Positions 11,301-25,439 are shown, counted from the stretch's first letter. The stretch: DNA of 64,000 nt from Tetracladium setigerum (GCA_031472005.1 PZJY01000011.1:1178001-1242000), one strand, 5' to 3'. Notes: generated by a model from the letters alone, not told the origin. Numbers and translations: made by a program.

Positions 11301-12370
11301 ATTTTAATTTGGAGGCGCTAACTAGCTTGCGCGGATCTCCCGCAAGACACAACTCTTCCGGTCTTTTTTCGAGCCCTGTCAATAATGGATACTAAGAATA
11401 AAGGAGTGAGAGAGTGTGTGAGAGAGTAGATAGATCAGAAGAGAAATGTTACGCAGTAGCAGGTAGTAGTCGCTGTAGTATTAGGATACGTGAAAGGAGA
11501 AAGGATGGATTTCCTTGTCCGGTCGGGCCATGGTGTATGTGCTGAGAAGGCCCTCATGGATTGGGCCATGCGCACATGACCGCCGTGTAAGAGAAGGCGG
11601 CTCTTTGTACTCTACACCTCTGGTATGGACTCTTGTGAGACATATTTTTAAGACAGATTATTGTGTGGGGAAGGATTCGAGGAGGTGTTCCTGGTCCGCC
11701 AGGAACTCCCTCGTCCGGCACATCTGCCCCTGCTATTATGCTGCGTGGACTTCGATTTCGATAAAGAGCTAGGAGTTACGTCCTTCAAAGTAGGATAGTA
11801 GCATCTTGAAAGGAACGGACGAAGCCTCTGAATGATAAATAATACTCTAAGATCACTGTACTGTAGCTGCACGAAGCCGGTGAGACAGCAAATTGTCAAT
11901 TGTCAATATTGATCGCTTAATCGCTACGAAGACGATTGTGCCCCCACGGCTGTTGATACCTATCATCCGGCTCTGGTGAGGGGCGAGAAGGTTTGGGGGA
12001 TTTTGAAGTTTGGATTTGGACCAAAAGCGCCGCTTACTTTACGACAGACGGAGAGTGGGAGGAGGAAGAAGTAGCACGTTGTAGTAGTAGTCGGCTAAGG
12101 ACACAAAACAAGGTCTTGGGGATCCGAGAGGGATCACCGTTGCGGTCCCGCCGGCCTCCAAGCAAGACAAGGTGGTGGAGCAGCAGAAAGCATACGGAGT
12201 ACCTACGCATGGCATCGCATGGCAGACACATCGCATCCATTCTCATGGGCCGCATGCAGTGCAAAGAAAGTGGAATGATGGAGGAGGAGGAGGATGAGAA
12301 GGAGACGATAGGAAGATCTTCCAATACTCTCGGACTACCTGCTCAAACATCTTTGACTATCGTTCAACAA

Positions 12371-12388
12371 CAGCAGCAGCAGCAGCAG
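12371..12388. repeat. (CAG)n microsatellite
   Basis: A perfect CAG trinucleotide run of six units lies in the gene-free tract upstream of reg1. Confidence 0.85.
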
Positions 12389-13234
12389 TACGAAGTAGTT
12401 GGCACTCTGCTCAGATACCGCACACATCCACCACACACACCTCCAAAGCTGCACCACCGCCCCGTCTCCAACTTGATTTCCTCCGCAGGTTTGTGTGCGC
12501 TGCTGCAAGCCTTCTCCTGCACTCTGCACCCTGCACCCTGCACCTGGCGGTGGTGGAATTGCAAGTGATCAGTCGTCGATGCTCAGATGCCCAGATGCCA
12601 TCTATGTGTCAATAATGGACGAAGTCTCCCTACCGGGGGCTTTGGTCGGGATGGCATGTTTGGATTATTGGCGCATTATTTGAGGTGCTGCAAATATAAT
12701 GGCCAGAGAAGAGGAGGGCAGAGATGAGGAGAAGAAGATCAGAGGCAGAACAATGAGAAGGAGAAGCCGAAGCCGAAGCAGAATAATGGAGAAGGGTCAA
12801 TGTCGACTTTCAATCATGGAGAAGTCTGTGTGTCGCTTCTCGACACGGACGGAAAAGTAGAATGTGGAGATGGCCTCGGGAGGGAGGAAGAGCCTCGACG
12901 GAAGCTGAAACTATACTGCTGTAGATGTGGTGTTGTGGACGAAAGCATACATATGGGAGACTACTTCTCGTCAATTGGAATGCTATCTACCTGAGCTACC
13001 TAACTAGCCAGCTGCGAGTGAAGCAGGTCAAGGAATGCGACATGGCACAATAATGATAATTGTGAGAAGAAAGAATGCTCTGCTTACCCTACCAAGGTAA
13101 ATGGTAGATATGTAAGGTATCTAGATACTTCAAAGTACGCTGCTCTACCTCTCTGTGTATGCACAGAGTACAGTGGCATCGTGGAGATATCATGAATAAT
13201 GACCGGCCATCTGCAATAATACGGGGGGTACAGG

Positions 13235-13268
13235 AGTAGTAGTAGTAGTAGTAGTAGCAGCAGCAGCA
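13235..13268. repeat. (AGT)n(AGC)n compound microsatellite
   Basis: A perfect AGT run passes directly into an AGC run, in gene-free DNA. Confidence 0.85.
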
Positions 13269-13790
13269 AGAGTGATAGATAGGGAGGATTTTTCTGTATG
13301 TGCTTCGAGGTCATCAGAATAAGAGGAAGAGGAATAACACAATAACCATGAGAGGGATGAAGATGATATGACGAGAATGATATCAATTCTTAGCAGAATG
13401 ATACTCATAGGTACTTGGTAGTCGTAGTGCAGTCATAGCAGCTAGTGATTGGTAAGAATATCTTGCTAGAATACTATGTATCCTCATTTGTTCTTTTCTA
13501 CTTATGTGTGCTGAGACCACCACAAACTCTCAACCCGCCCATCCATCATCCATCCCCCATGCTGGCCCCCTTGTTTTGCCTTGCCTTGCCTTGCTTGCCG
13601 TGCAGGACAAGGATTCACCTACTGCTGTACAGTAGACCTAGACGATATCACCCACCCACCCGGCCCAGACAAACCCGACTAGCGCAGAGCCGGCCGGGGA
13701 GGAGATGAGGAGAATGGACTCAGTGTGGAGTGGTGGGTTCAGTGCAGTGGATTGGATTAGATTAGTACCATACTCCGTAGGCCAGGGCAT

Positions 13791-13852
13791 GGCAAAAGGC
13801 AAAAGGCAAAAGGCAAAAAGGCAAAAGGGTGGGGTGGTGGTGGTGGTGGTGG
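13791..13852. repeat. GGCAAAA tandem repeat followed by (GGT)n
   Basis: Five slightly irregular GGCAAAA units are followed by a GGT trinucleotide run, about 1 kb upstream of the reg1 start codon. Confidence 0.8.
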
Positions 13853-14849
13853 TCGAGGGCGAGGGCGAGGTTGGGAACTGTGGGAAATAATGGAAGGGGG
13901 GAGAGGCAAAGGGTCTGGATCTGGAAGCGCACACTAATTACTACTGGAACTACCTTACATACCCTTACCTTACCAGGTAGGTAAAGAGACACAGACACAC
14001 ACAAGGCGAACACAAGAAAGAAGACGAACAAACTACTTGGTATTTTACTTTCCAATAATAAGTGCCAGAGGGAATTTCTTCCTCTTCTTCCTCTCCTTCT
14101 TCTCTCCTCCTCTTTATCTCCCAATCACAACTCGTCCTACCTACCTCCTCCCCTTCCTTTCGTCTACCGTCCGTCCTCCTTCCGACAACTACTCCTCCAC
14201 CCTTCACCCTCCACACCTCTTTCCTTCCTACATATCGTCTGCCGTGCGGCGTCTCCTTCTTCCATCCTTTTCACTCGTTCTCGCCATTGCCGTCGCCGTC
14301 GCCATCTTCTCGCCTTCCCTCCTCCGCAACACCGACCACAATTCACTTTCCTCCCACTCTCTCTCTCTCATCTTCAATCTCTTCAATCTCTCTCTTTCAA
14401 CAAACCCGAATAATCGAGTCAATTTCACCCTTCGACCCGCCTTGTTCATAATTCCCCAACATTGTATTTTAATAGACACTCGATACAACACCCGCCATCC
14501 ATCAACCCCCACCCCGGACCGGCCGACGACAACAAACGACCACCACACGACCCAAGTCCACGGATCAAAGATCACAACTAACAGCATTGACGACCGACCC
14601 TTCTTCCTTTTCACCCTCTCGCATCGGTACACTTGTGAGGAGACTCGCCCGCTACTCTTGATGCGAGGCGCCACTGGAGCAATTAGAGCCCGGATGAGTT
14701 TGTGTGGGAAAAGCGACAGACGGAACCGCTTTTAACAAGATCTGGAACGCAAATCTTCCACCCCTTGGTCCCAGCGACCTTAAACCAACGCTCCCCCCTC
14801 CCTTCATACATATACGTGCACCCTCCTCCTCCCCCGTTCGACCAGAATA

Positions 14850-16755
14850 ATGGCCGTAGTGCTCAATACGCCCGAGGACCACAGCTACTTTTCATCGACT
14901 TCGCTGCGTCGGTCCCACTCGCAACCCAAATTCGTCACACAGTCCCCTTCCGCAACCCCTCGAGATCGAAGAGCAGTGCCTCCTTCCACACCCAGGTCTC
15001 ACCCACCAATTCAAACAACTCCTCCAACGCCTCGTCCCCCAGGACATTGCACGCCGATGACACCGCTCCTTCCTACTCCTCAACTCCCGCAAGTAGCCTC
15101 TCCCTAGACGCCACCTGCGAAGACCGAGACGAGGACGAGATCGTCTTCCCCTCCTACGACGACGCGAGTTATTACGATCAAATCGAAGATCTGGAACCGC
15201 CGGCGAGCCCCCGGACGGGCGACTCCTACACCGTATCATCAACCTCGGAAAGCACATCGACTAATGTGTCGAGGCCGCAGTCACCGAACCTTGGCGAACA
15301 CGCGGAGGATGATACGGCTGTAAGGACCCAGCCGTCAAGACATGTGGACTACCTGTCGCACAATTGGAAGGAGGAGGATATCTGGTCGTCGTGGAAGCAT
15401 ATCGTTTCAAAGCGGAAAGTCTACACGAACAGCGCAAGATTGGAGAATGCCTCGTGGCGAACATGGATCAAGTCAAAGAACAATCTGAAGACGGTGTCAC
15501 CAGAGACCCTCAATTGGTAAGTTACATACATATGTGTTAGTCTCATCAAACTAATTGACAAAACAGGTTGAAGGATTGTGATGTTACTTGGTTGTATGGG
15601 CCGCTTCAAACAGGCGCGGAAAAGGCTCTACGAATGCCTTCTGCTTCCCCATCAGGCAGTAGTCGAATCTCAAAATCGAATTCCTTCTTAAACAAGAAGC
15701 CAATTCTCAAAAAGAGAAGTATGTCGGAAATCATGCTTCAAAGGTCTTTGTCATCATCCTCGCTTCTCAAGCAAGCTGCTGCCGCAGTTCATGCTCAGCA
15801 GTCCGAGAATGGAGGGCTACGCCCGAGCATGGGGCGGGCAAGCTCAGATTATACTGGACACCACTTCCCGTCCCGTCGGCTAAGTCGAGAGCATCCAAGC
15901 ATGCTGTCTTCGATATCTTCCTCGGGCATCGCCTCTCCTGGCACTGGCGAAAAGAAACACATCCACTTCAATGAGCAGGTCGAGCAGTGCATCGCGCTGG
16001 AAATGAAGGGTGACGATGACGACGAGCCTGACCCATATTCAAACGGGTATGATGACAGCAGCTCTGACGATGGCGCGATCATGATGAAAGGGAGCAAGTC
16101 AAAGAAGAAATTCCCACTCATGCACGCGAGGCGAACGACACCACGACCAAGCTTCAGTGCTGAGAGCAAAACCATTGCCATGCTCCCCTCCACGACGCTA
16201 AAGTACAGGGAGGATACCCCGGAGCCACAGGAGACGGCAATGAAGCACAGCAGTGTGAATTGGAACGGGACAAAGTTATCTCCGTCGCCGTCGCAGGAAA
16301 CGCTTCGACCTTCCAAGCCATCCAGACGAATGTTACTGGGAGACGATGATGAAGATGACGATGTGGACGTCGACTGGCAACCGACGAGCAATTTGCAAAA
16401 GAGCAAGGACAGCCAGGATCAGCTATACGGCCTGCAGACGTCGGAATCTTCCAGTTCGAGTGCGGAGCCTTCTGGAATGAGACGAACTCCATCTGGGATG
16501 TTTATGCCTTTTGGGGAAGATGAGGACGATGTGGTATCAGAGGGTCTATTTGGCAAGGTGGTAGACACAGTAAATACGGCAAAAGACATCGTATATATTG
16601 TCTTGAATGGTGAGTTATAATCGAAATCTGGATTTCCAAGCTCCTCGCTTCTCGAGACAATCCCTTCAGTTCTGTGCACCATGTTCATCGCTATCTCCTC
16701 TCGCGTTTCCTTCGCTCTATACTGACTCGGCTCACTAGTGGGTTGGAGAAGGTAG
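14850..16755 (+). CDS. reg1: Reg1-type protein phosphatase 1 regulatory subunit with DUF1752 domain (frameshift in first exon)
   Basis: Exons are 14850–15516, 15567–16609 and 16739–16755, which restore about 575 residues. The start MAVVLNTPEDHSYFSS…QPKFVT is in one frame, and from about 14945 the coding frame moves by one base. This fits one C missing from the CCCC run at 14944–14947 or the one just downstream. The DUF1752/GATA-like domain spans the exon 1–2 junction (DYLSHNWKEEDIWSSWKHIV through LKDCDVTWLYGPLQ). Next come a serine-rich region, the phosphatase-docking-like stretch KHIHFNEQVEQCIAL, acidic clusters, and the tail DIVYIVLN, which splices to VGWRR. Reg1 targets PP1 (Glc7) to Snf1 kinase and so controls glucose repression. 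The 129-nt last intron is called because splicing recreates the expected short C-terminus. Confidence 0.88.
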
Positions 16756-19700
16756 TTGATACGAAGAGAGAAGAGAAGGTTCACAACTACTACGGTTCTA
16801 ATTCAAGGTCCGACTTAATGAATGCATAACGGCCGGCGTGTACAGGTGGTTAGTGTTATAATACCTCGGGGCCCGGGGGCGATGGGGGAATTCGGCGTTT
16901 TGGTATTCGAATTTGGGGTGGGAGGGGGGGTTGTACATGAACACGGGCTTTCGGGGGTGGGTTTTTGCAAGGCTGGCTAGACCCGATGCTCTGGCAAGCA
17001 TCTACGAGATCAACGACCTTGGGGCCTCTGAGGGGGCAAGATGAAAGGGAGCAGTGGGTTCTTAGACCTGGGCATCTAACGGTGCAGCGGGGAACCCTGG
17101 AAGTAAAAGCACATAGAAATGCTACATCGTTTGTGTTCTCAGTTCTGCCCTTGGTTGCTGGGATTTTCTCGAACGATTGAACCCACAAGCGAAAACGAGG
17201 CTGAAAGTTTCCGAGAAGAAATGTACAATAGTATTGCATCACGACCCGACCTGTTTTCTGATGCTTTCATTACCTTTGAAAAGGTTACACCAGACTGTGC
17301 CTGGGAAAAGATCATCGTTCTCCGTAAGCTTTGGCAAGCTTCAGGGTTGCTTGTTTCCCCATGATGCAAAAATACCTTTTCCCCGCATTGCATCTCTTCA
17401 TTCCTGTGAAACAGAACTTGCGCGCCACTTCTCCGTACTCCTGCCTTCTTTCATGCATTTTATCGGCGAGCCTTTCAACTTTCAAAGGACCTATGGAGCA
17501 ATCCACTCGGGTCTTTCTTGAGAGGGAACCTCTTTGTCACTCACCGGTTGCTCAGTGCTAACTAACGGCGGTCGAAATAATGTGCCGAGTTCTCCCGGAC
17601 GTCAACGGAGGCTTGGTTGAAATTTAGCAGTTCTAGCACAGTCTAAGAAAGTTTATACCTCGAATTCGCATTCAGGGCTGAAGTGGGAGACCACTACTGG
17701 CCGGATTCTTTGATGATACTCGATCCCCCACACTCTCATCGTGCTTGATTAGAGTTACTCTGTCTGTCTGTTCACCGTTCATCTGCGGGGAAAGAGGCTG
17801 GTCTTCGCAAGGTTTGCTGTACATCTAGTGCTGATGAAGCCTGATAGTGACCGCAAGTCTAATGATACATGGGGAGAGGAACTGTGCAAGATCTCCGCGG
17901 ACATTTCAAAAAGTATGAATTCCTCGCAGAAAAAAGTCACTTTGGAATAATGGAAATGACAATTGACCGGATCTTTCCTCCTGCTTCAATGTTTCTCCAC
18001 GAAGACTATGAAGTGTGTCCTTGCGCTTGGTTGATGATGTAAGGTGGGGAGACCAGGTCGTCCTTTTTAGCTTCCGGCGCGGTACTTGTGTTTAAAGGTT
18101 TAGTAATTCGGTGACTTGCTAGTACGGCTGGGGCATTATGTCCACGATGAAGATATCAGAAAGTCGAGTATGAATGATGCAGGCTGCAGCGTTCGTGACG
18201 GTGAGGAATGTAATTTCATGAGAGAAGGTACCTCTGTTGCGTGGGGGTGTACACGCCACCAAAGTATAGCACCTATGTGGCCCTGGCGAAGAGGACTGGT
18301 GGCCATTGACTAGGGATATCAGGTGCTAAACTTACTCGTCCCTCGATCGTTTTCTTCGATTACTTGCCAGGAGCTGGTCATCCATTCTCCTTTCGGGATT
18401 TATTGCTAAGCCTGTGCTCTGGTGGTAGCCATGGGAATCATTTATTCTCGCTGTTGCATTACGATTTGTGAATAGCTCCGGAAAGTACTGTATTTCTTTT
18501 TGGGATAAGATCGATATTGCATAGTTTCAATTTCATTTTCGCCATTTCTAGCTCTTGCTCATTCTTACGAACGAGGCTTGGGAAATGGGTCGCAACAAAA
18601 TTGACTTCGTTGTGCAAAAACATCAGGAGTTCTTGAGTTGACTTTGGGAGCGACATCTCTGAACACAAAAAAGGGCTTTCTGACACATCGCTTGTCAGAG
18701 TTTACCTCCCAGCTACCTGGCTAGGTTAGATTTATGCTTCATTAAACCTTTCGACTATTGATGTCGCATTTCAGCTAGCATTTGTTATGTGTCGCACTGT
18801 TAGCGGACAGAGTTGGTTTTCTCCCCGCAACACAAACCTCCGTATCTTGATGTGGTATGTATACCTCCCAGGCCGCGTCTCAAGTCACGTCAAGAAGTTC
18901 AAAAACTCATTAACAGGAAGAGATGGAGCCGAGAGATCTTCAAGCTGATTTTGAAGGAAGGTGTCCCGGCAAGTACCTGAATATCCTGGCGGAAAAATAA
19001 GGGAAGGTGATTCTCAGATACTGACTTATGCAATCCACACTTCCAGCTCTCTAGGAAAGTTTAACTTGGGCCAGAGTATCGATTCTCATGCTGGATATCC
19101 AAGAGAATACAGTAATAGCAATAAGCGCTTAACCATGGTAGAAGATCAATTCGCTATTAAAGGACAACGAGGGCAGGCATGGTGGTACATGCAGAATCTC
19201 TGCTGGTAAGGAGGACAACTGCGTTGCGCAAGACTCGGCTTCCCAGCTTTGTCTCGAATACAACAAGCTCAAGGGGCTATCTCGGAAATGGTAGAGGGTA
19301 ATTCGCTACCAAGTGGGAGGCTTTCCATGGTGCCTGGGACCAAGAAAGGACAATCCAGCCAGTGACTGAATTAAATGATAATTCGGACCAAATGAAAACA
19401 CAAATTCGGACTTCCAAACCGAGGGATTACCAATAAATGCCAGCATCAGGAACATCCCAACTGAAGAGTTCTGGGAAACTCTCACCGACGCAACTCACGA
19501 ATGTCCATGGACTATTCTCCAGACAACAACATGAAATTCGAGCCTGGAGCAGAGCCTTCCCATGTTCCCCACAAAGTCGAAGCAGAAACGTCTGGCTAGT
19601 TTCTCGTAGTGCCGCAAGCAGTGGCACGAAAACCTTTGACTCCGCCATGGAGGATACGCAGGGATCAAACCGCAAGTGAAGAGCCGTGCTACTCCTCCTG

Positions 19701-21225
19701 GAGGCACCGAGTCTGGAATAATACATTCTTTTGTCGAAGGCAACACGAGAAAGAGTCAAACGCTGGTACGACAGGCAGTAGGCCAGCACTCCCTTCTGTG
19801 CTGAAGATACCAAGACTGTATCTTTAAGACCACCTCGGGAGAGTGCTCAACATTATGAAATGGAGAAGGAGACCGAGAAGCCCTGTGGTAGAACTGCAAA
19901 CCTTCCACTCAACAATCAAACTGTACTGCCCAGATGCCATACCAAAGAGAGTGGTGTAGCCTCTCTTTCACTGAGATTAAGGTAGAGGATCACTATGGCC
20001 AGTCAAGTGACGAGGGCTTCAAGTTCAGATCCAAGTCGCGACGTAAAATTCAAAACTCACATATGATTGGACAACGCCAATGTGCGCTTGAGTGTTAGAG
20101 GCCCATCCCATCGCATATAGGAGTTTCTTCACGAGGGACCATTGCCCCATGAAATTGGCAGTCACATTAAACACCCTTCTGCTTGTAGAATCCACGAGCC
20201 TAGTAAGCTGGACGCTATTGCTCGGATTATCTTGCTACAAATTCAACCAGCAGCCAACAGAGAAAATGGAAGGACGAAGAAAGAAAGGGTATCACAAACA
20301 GTATAGACTATCGTGCATTCAAAGGGTAAGTATTTCATCAAACAAGATAAGTTCCCTATGAAATAGATTTCTTCCCTTTCCTAAAATTTATCCTTCACAA
20401 GCCGTCGAGAAATAAGAGCGCTGTTGAGTTGTCTTGGAAGGACTTCCCTGCCGTTTATTACAAATGTATGAAATCAAAGGAGAGACAATTGTTGAACGAA
20501 GGTGAATTGTCAATACGCCACAAGCAAAGGAAAGTCTCGATACGCTCAAATCACTGAAAGGGAATTTTATTTTCGTTTTCTTCTTTTAAGTTGCCCCCCC
20601 CGTGAGGGAAAAAGTGTGCTCGTGTTTCTAAAATTCCTCCACAAGCAAGTTCCCAATTTCATTCTTCCATCAGACAGTACAATTTTCCCATCGCAAAAGA
20701 TAAAGACTTAGAATGGCCCAGTGTCTCCCCCGACCAGCTCTGCTAGAGGAAGTCAAGACAGCATTGAAGCACCGAGGCGAAGAAAATAACATTCGGAAGA
20801 TCGCCCAGGGAAAAATAGAGATACGACATAAAAAAGATATTAAGAACAAAAGGGGTATTCTAGTCTCTAGCGAACGACTGTGATGAGAAATCAGCGAAAC
20901 GAATGTCCACAAATGTTATGCCTATGCAACCCATCCCGTTCCCATTCCATTTCCCACCCACATCCCATTCATCCCCCAGCGATGCCGCCCTCCCAGTTTC
21001 ATTTCAACGCAAGCAAAATAACTCCTCCAATATTCCCCCGTATTGGTATAACCCTCCCTATCCAGATTGCTCGGCCATGTTGGTTCTGTATCTCGCACCC
21101 GAAGTGAATTAAAGGTCGATATTGTGAGAAGAGGAGGGGAAAAAAAGGCAACGCTGTCGTGACATCGTAACTATTGGGCTGACAAGTAAAAGGTTGATGA
21201 TACACAACGATCTGAGGTTCAAAGA
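16756..21225. other. Gene-free tract between convergent reg1 and hapB (4.5 kb)
   Basis: No supported gene. The open frames are short, mutually overlapping and without recognisable motifs. The tract holds the 3' ends of both flanking genes. G- and C-homopolymers of up to eight bases occur here (near 16924 and 20593). I saw no transposon remnant, tRNA or obvious inverted repeat. Confidence 0.45.
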
Positions 21226-22239
21226 TCAACTGTCATCGTCGTCCTCATCGTCATCGTCCTCTTCCACGCTACTGCGACCCCCTACAGGAAGTGCGCTGGT
21301 TTTGGCCTTCTTGCTGGGTGTTGCCTTGTCTGATCCGGCCTTTCGCTTCGTTCCCGAACCGGCGCCAAGACCGGGACCACCCTTCATAGGCGTCTCCAAT
21401 GAAGCAACATTTTCATCACCACCTTCTCCTTTCGATCGTTCAATCTCAGCAACCTCATCTGCAGTCAAAAACCTCCCACCTGGACCTCGGGGCCTCCTCA
21501 TGGCATGGTTATGTCTGCTCTCATGCAAGTATGGTTTTCTGCCTTTTGACGTCAAGCGCAAAGCCTCCTCCAATCTTTGCCTGGCTACACGCCGCTTCAA
21601 GATTCGATGGAACTGCTTGGCGTTAACATAGAGAGGCGACTCCTCCACGGCGCCAGGCACAAGCTCCGGCGATTGTTGATGGACTTGTTGCATCGGAGGC
21701 GGTGGTTGGGGTCGGTGGTTCAGAAGTGGTTGGGAGTTTGGCATGCCAGGACTTGGAGCCGTTGTGCTCATTCTGCGATTGACTTGTGGATGTCCAATTT
21801 GGTTGTTCATTTGTTGTGGCGACCGAGGACCTCCTCTTCCCTCCTTCTTGACCGGCGCGCCAGGACCGATTCGAGGAGAGGTCTGTGGCAGGCTGGGGTC
21901 AGACATATTGGCATAGTAACCTTGCCCTGAAGCAGCTGCAGTCGCAGCCATCGCGGCGGCGGCCGGTGTGATCGGTCCCATGTAGCTTTGCATGTTTGGC
22001 TGCGGAACATATCCAGATTGATGGTACATTTGCTGCTGATTTATCGGATGCCCTTGGTTCTGCGCCTGGGAGGAGAGAACTGGTGATGCTTGACTAACAT
22101 GAGAATGTAGTGCTTGTTGGGAAGGTGATGTGATGGGCGCTGGATGCTGTCCCGGATTTGGATATCCACCCTGAATATGCCCTTGACCATGGCCATGTTG
22201 GCCTGGAGGAGGCTGTTGATACTGCGCGTACTCCATCAT
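21226..22239 (-). CDS. hapB: CCAAT-binding factor subunit HapB / NF-YA
   Basis: A single uninterrupted minus-strand frame of 337 residues starts at the tandem ATGATG (22239). The frame is open a little further upstream but without an ATG. The N-terminal half is glutamine/proline/histidine-rich with an alanine run, typical of NF-YA activation regions. The conserved domain is at about residues 199–263: [19 protein letters not shown] is the helix that docks on the HapC/HapE histone-fold dimer, and [20 protein letters not shown] is the DNA-reading part that recognises CCAAT. The C-terminus has a basic nuclear-localisation-like stretch ([18 protein letters not shown]) and ends in an acidic run of Asp/Glu. 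The complex controls respiration, iron and redox genes in fungi. The long leader region upstream suggests complex regulation. Confidence 0.96.
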   Translation of the reverse strand: MMEYAQYQQPPPGQHGHGQGHIQGGYPNPGQHPAPITSPSQQALHSHVSQASPVLSSQAQNQGHPINQQQMYHQSGYVPQPNMQSYMGPITPAAAAMAATAAASGQGYYANMSDPSLPQTSPRIGPGAPVKKEGRGGPRSPQQMNNQIGHPQVNRRMSTTAPSPGMPNSQPLLNHRPQPPPPMQQVHQQSPELVPGAVEESPLYVNAKQFHRILKRRVARQRLEEALRLTSKGRKPYLHESRHNHAMRRPRGPGGRFLTADEVAEIERSKGEGGDENVASLETPMKGGPGLGAGSGTKRKAGSDKATPSKKAKTSALPVGGRSSVEEDDDDEDDDDS

Positions 22240-23930
22240 TGGTACCGAATTATGCTTCGGCAAGTCTTTTCAAGTCGCGGAGTGGAGCGAGATCGCGTGG
22301 GTCCGAGTAGTAGATGCGACGCGCAAGATGGATATTTCGCAGTGCTGAAGAATTGGTGGAAGGTATCTTGTCGAAATCACTGGAGCCGCAATCGAGTATG
22401 TAGGGGAGAGGACGCGATCAGTGAGTTTGGCTGTGGCACGTCGCCGAGTTATCGGGCTGATACTATTCAGATTGATATGCGTGAATGTGCTGGCAAGCGA
22501 TCTGGTAGGTGTACACCGCAATTGACCGCAGCACGACGTATGCAAGCTGATGTAGACGGAGGCGTTCTGGGAGGGGTAGGCAAGGCTTGCTTGGGGGTCA
22601 GGCTCGATGCGCCTACACGTGAGAGAATGCGCGCAAGGCGGTGTCTGGGTGTTGAGGCTATTCGGAAATCTATGAATTGCTTCTGTATGGTACTGCGAAG
22701 ATAGGGACCACTGGAGTGTCAAGGCTTTCCCCAGCAAAGGTCAACGGTCGAGTCCTGCCCAACCACAAGAATTAGTGAGAATCTCAGTCAGGCAAGTGGA
22801 GTGAGGAAGTTGGGCGATTGGGATGTTGGAGGTTTGGGCGGAGGTCAAGTTTTGCGTTGGACCAGTCCGATGCGTTGGCCGTGCATGGAAATCATGCAAA
22901 ACTAGCTTACCTTGCAACTTGTCAATCAGCCTTCACCCGCAACGTCCTATTTTCGGTCGCGGTGGCGAAGGTGATCAGAGCGTACCGTGAGGTGATGTGT
23001 TTGTGTTTGTGGAGGACGAAGGTCAAATAATCAAAGGCAGGTCTGGTTTGCGACAAGAGCGAGCTTGGATCGGCGCGAGGCAGGCACGACAAGGCGAGCG
23101 CGGTCGGGTAGGGAACGGTGCGGGAGCGTAGGCAGGTTGGCGCCTGTGTGACGACTCTCCAAGGGACTTTGGAGGTACGTGTGAGAGATTGTAGACTGCT
23201 AGAGTAATAGTGATTGCAGTTAGATCAATGCTACTGAAGTGTTTGTTGTGACTTGCAGTTGGGACGGCGCGACGCGCAACCGCGGTGCGGGCACTGCTGT
23301 GTTCTGCGACGGCGACGGTCGGCTCTCAACGCACGAGCGTTGTTGATATATTCTCCGCAAATGCGGCGGGCAGGGCACAGGGACTTCACTCACCAATGCT
23401 CGACGAGAAGATGCTGGCGCGACGATGAATGGCGAAGGAGATTGATCCCTACCACAGGAGATTTCAATCACCTGATTGCGACGAGGACCAATTACTGAGC
23501 TTAGGAGGCTGATGGCGGTGGTGATAGGCCTCGTTCTCTGTCCTGTTCGGTGGGGGGGAGTGGTGAGGAATGAAGATTTTTGGCGAAGGTGAGTGGGTGT
23601 CGGTTGGATCGCCAGGAGTAGTGGTTTCGTTTCTGTGGTGGAAGGGGCGGCGACCAGCAGCAGGGCAGGGCAGAGCAGGGACGGAAAGAAAGTGCTGGGA
23701 CGTCGACGACGATGACTGGGAGGATGAGATGGCGGGTCTTGCTTGCTTAGGAGGAGCAGGAGTTGACGAATGGTTTTGCTGGTCTGGTGGGTGATGGGTG
23801 GGTGGTGGTGGTGGTGTTCTGTGGTTCCCTTTGGAAGGTTTGTTCGCCCTTATCGAGAGCGTCGTGATAATCGATAGGCTCAGCCAGCAGTAGCAGCAGG
23901 GTGATCGCGGGTCGGAGAGTGGCAGGAGCA

Positions 23931-23954
23931 GGATAGGATAGGATAGGATAGGAT
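23931..23954. repeat. (GGATA)n tandem repeat
   Basis: A 5-bp unit is repeated about five times in the hapB upstream tract. Confidence 0.8.
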
Positions 23955-24384
23955 GAGGATGACGGATGGTGGCCGAATAAGACGAGCTTAACTCCCTGAA
24001 ACTGGAGTATCGATTCGCGAATGGCAGTATTTCGTCGACTCTTTCGAAGTCTATTGGGTGGTGGTGGTCGAGGTGAAATGTGTCGAGTGATTGGTGGTGA
24101 CTTGGGAGGTGAAGGGTCGGAAGGGGAGACTTTTGAGGGGCAGGGAGAAATGAGAGAAATATGAGTGGTTGGGTTGTAGGGGGTTAGGGTACGGTACTAG
24201 TACCGAAGGAGTACTCTTTCGTATGATGATGATTAATAAATAGCGCGTGACCAGGGCAGGGGGAAGAAGAAAAGAAGCGAGCGAGCGAGAGAGCGAGAAG
24301 GAGGGAGGGGAGGTAGGTGGGTGGTGAATTGATTTGTGTGACTGTGACTGTGACTGACTTGAATGTGTGGTGGGTGGGTATGTG

Positions 24385-24475
24385 AGTGTGTGTGTGTGTG
24401 TGAAGTAAAGTGGGCAGGTCTATTATCATTATGGGGGGCAGATGAGGAGGGCTGGTTGGTTGGTTGGTTGGTTGG
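24385..24475. repeat. (GT)n and (GGTT)n simple repeats
   Basis: A GT run at about 24385–24402 is followed by a GGTT tetranucleotide run at about 24453–24475. Confidence 0.8.
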
Positions 24476-25408
24476 CCCAAATTATGGGGCGATCGATCGA
24501 TGGTGGGAGGAGCTGACGGTCTGACGCGCTGGATTCTCGCTTCTCCTTCTTCTCGCTTCTTCTGCTTCTTCTGCTCTTCTTCGTTGGCGGTGTGGGTGGT
24601 GGTGGTGTGGTGCGTGCGGTGCGGTGCTTTCGACTCCGTTGCGCCCAAGTTGGAAAGTGCCAAGGTAAATCCCGTGATCTGCTCGATCCAGTGTTTTGGT
24701 GCTTGTGCTTTTGCTTGTGCGGCTCTAACGAATGTCTCGAGTCGGCCTCACTTCCCAAGGATGAGAGGAAGGATGCTCTACGTACGTACTGTACGGTAGC
24801 TAGAGCACTGGAGTGAGTGAGGATGATGGTCGTGACCTTTGTTTTTCGTCGTGCCCCCTTGGGAAATCAGTAACTGAGCAGCTACTCTAGCTCGCTGCCC
24901 TGGGAGTCGGGTCGGGAGATGATGAACGGGCGAGCTGACACTTGTACGACGAGTATGTATGACGGAATGGCCGAGCAGAGATTTTCGCAGATTGCAGCGA
25001 CGGCCACTTTCGTGGAAGAGCGGTGAATTCACCGCAACACCAGCACAATAATAATAATAAAATTAGATCTGCTCTCCTCGGGGCTTTGCGCGCAGGCTTG
25101 TTCTGTAGTCTGTCGATCTGCTTGCTGCTGCTTTGTTGTTGTTCCAAAGAACAAGGAAAGAACAATAATGATGCCGTCAGCTCTCTCTCTCCCTCTCTGG
25201 CACGCCGCAATGAATGAAGGCCAAACACTCGTCTCTTCTCCTGCTTGCGTGGTGCTCCTTTGAACAGGTTGGTTTGTCGATGGAATGAATAATGCCTTTC
25301 CTTTGGTCAACTAGCGCTCTGCTTTGCTGTGGACCTTCTTGATTGTCTGTAGGCTGGGAAGAACATCTCTTTTATCTTACTTTGCTCTGTGCAGTAAGTA
25401 CAGTACTA

Positions 25409-25411
<3 letters not shown>

Positions 25412-25439
<28 letters not shown>

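Larger units (their letters stand above)
8339..14849. other. Gene-free tract upstream of reg1 (6.5 kb)
   Basis: No frame here is supported as a gene: the open frames are short, overlap on both strands and show no recognisable domain. The left half (8.3–11 kb) is of mixed composition. From about 12 kb on, the sequence becomes rich in simple repeats and purine/pyrimidine-skewed tracts, and 14.05–14.65 kb is a long CT-rich stretch consistent with a promoter and long 5' leader of reg1. No tRNA or rRNA gene was recognised. Confidence 0.5.

Noticed and set aside
22270..22737. Minus-strand frame of 155 codons just upstream of hapB
   Set aside because: It sits in the expected hapB leader, out of frame with it, with no domain. 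It could hold upstream ORFs but is not supported as a gene.
24184..24758. Minus-strand frames rich in Thr/His/Pro
   Set aside because: Translations of GT and GGTT simple repeats, low complexity only.
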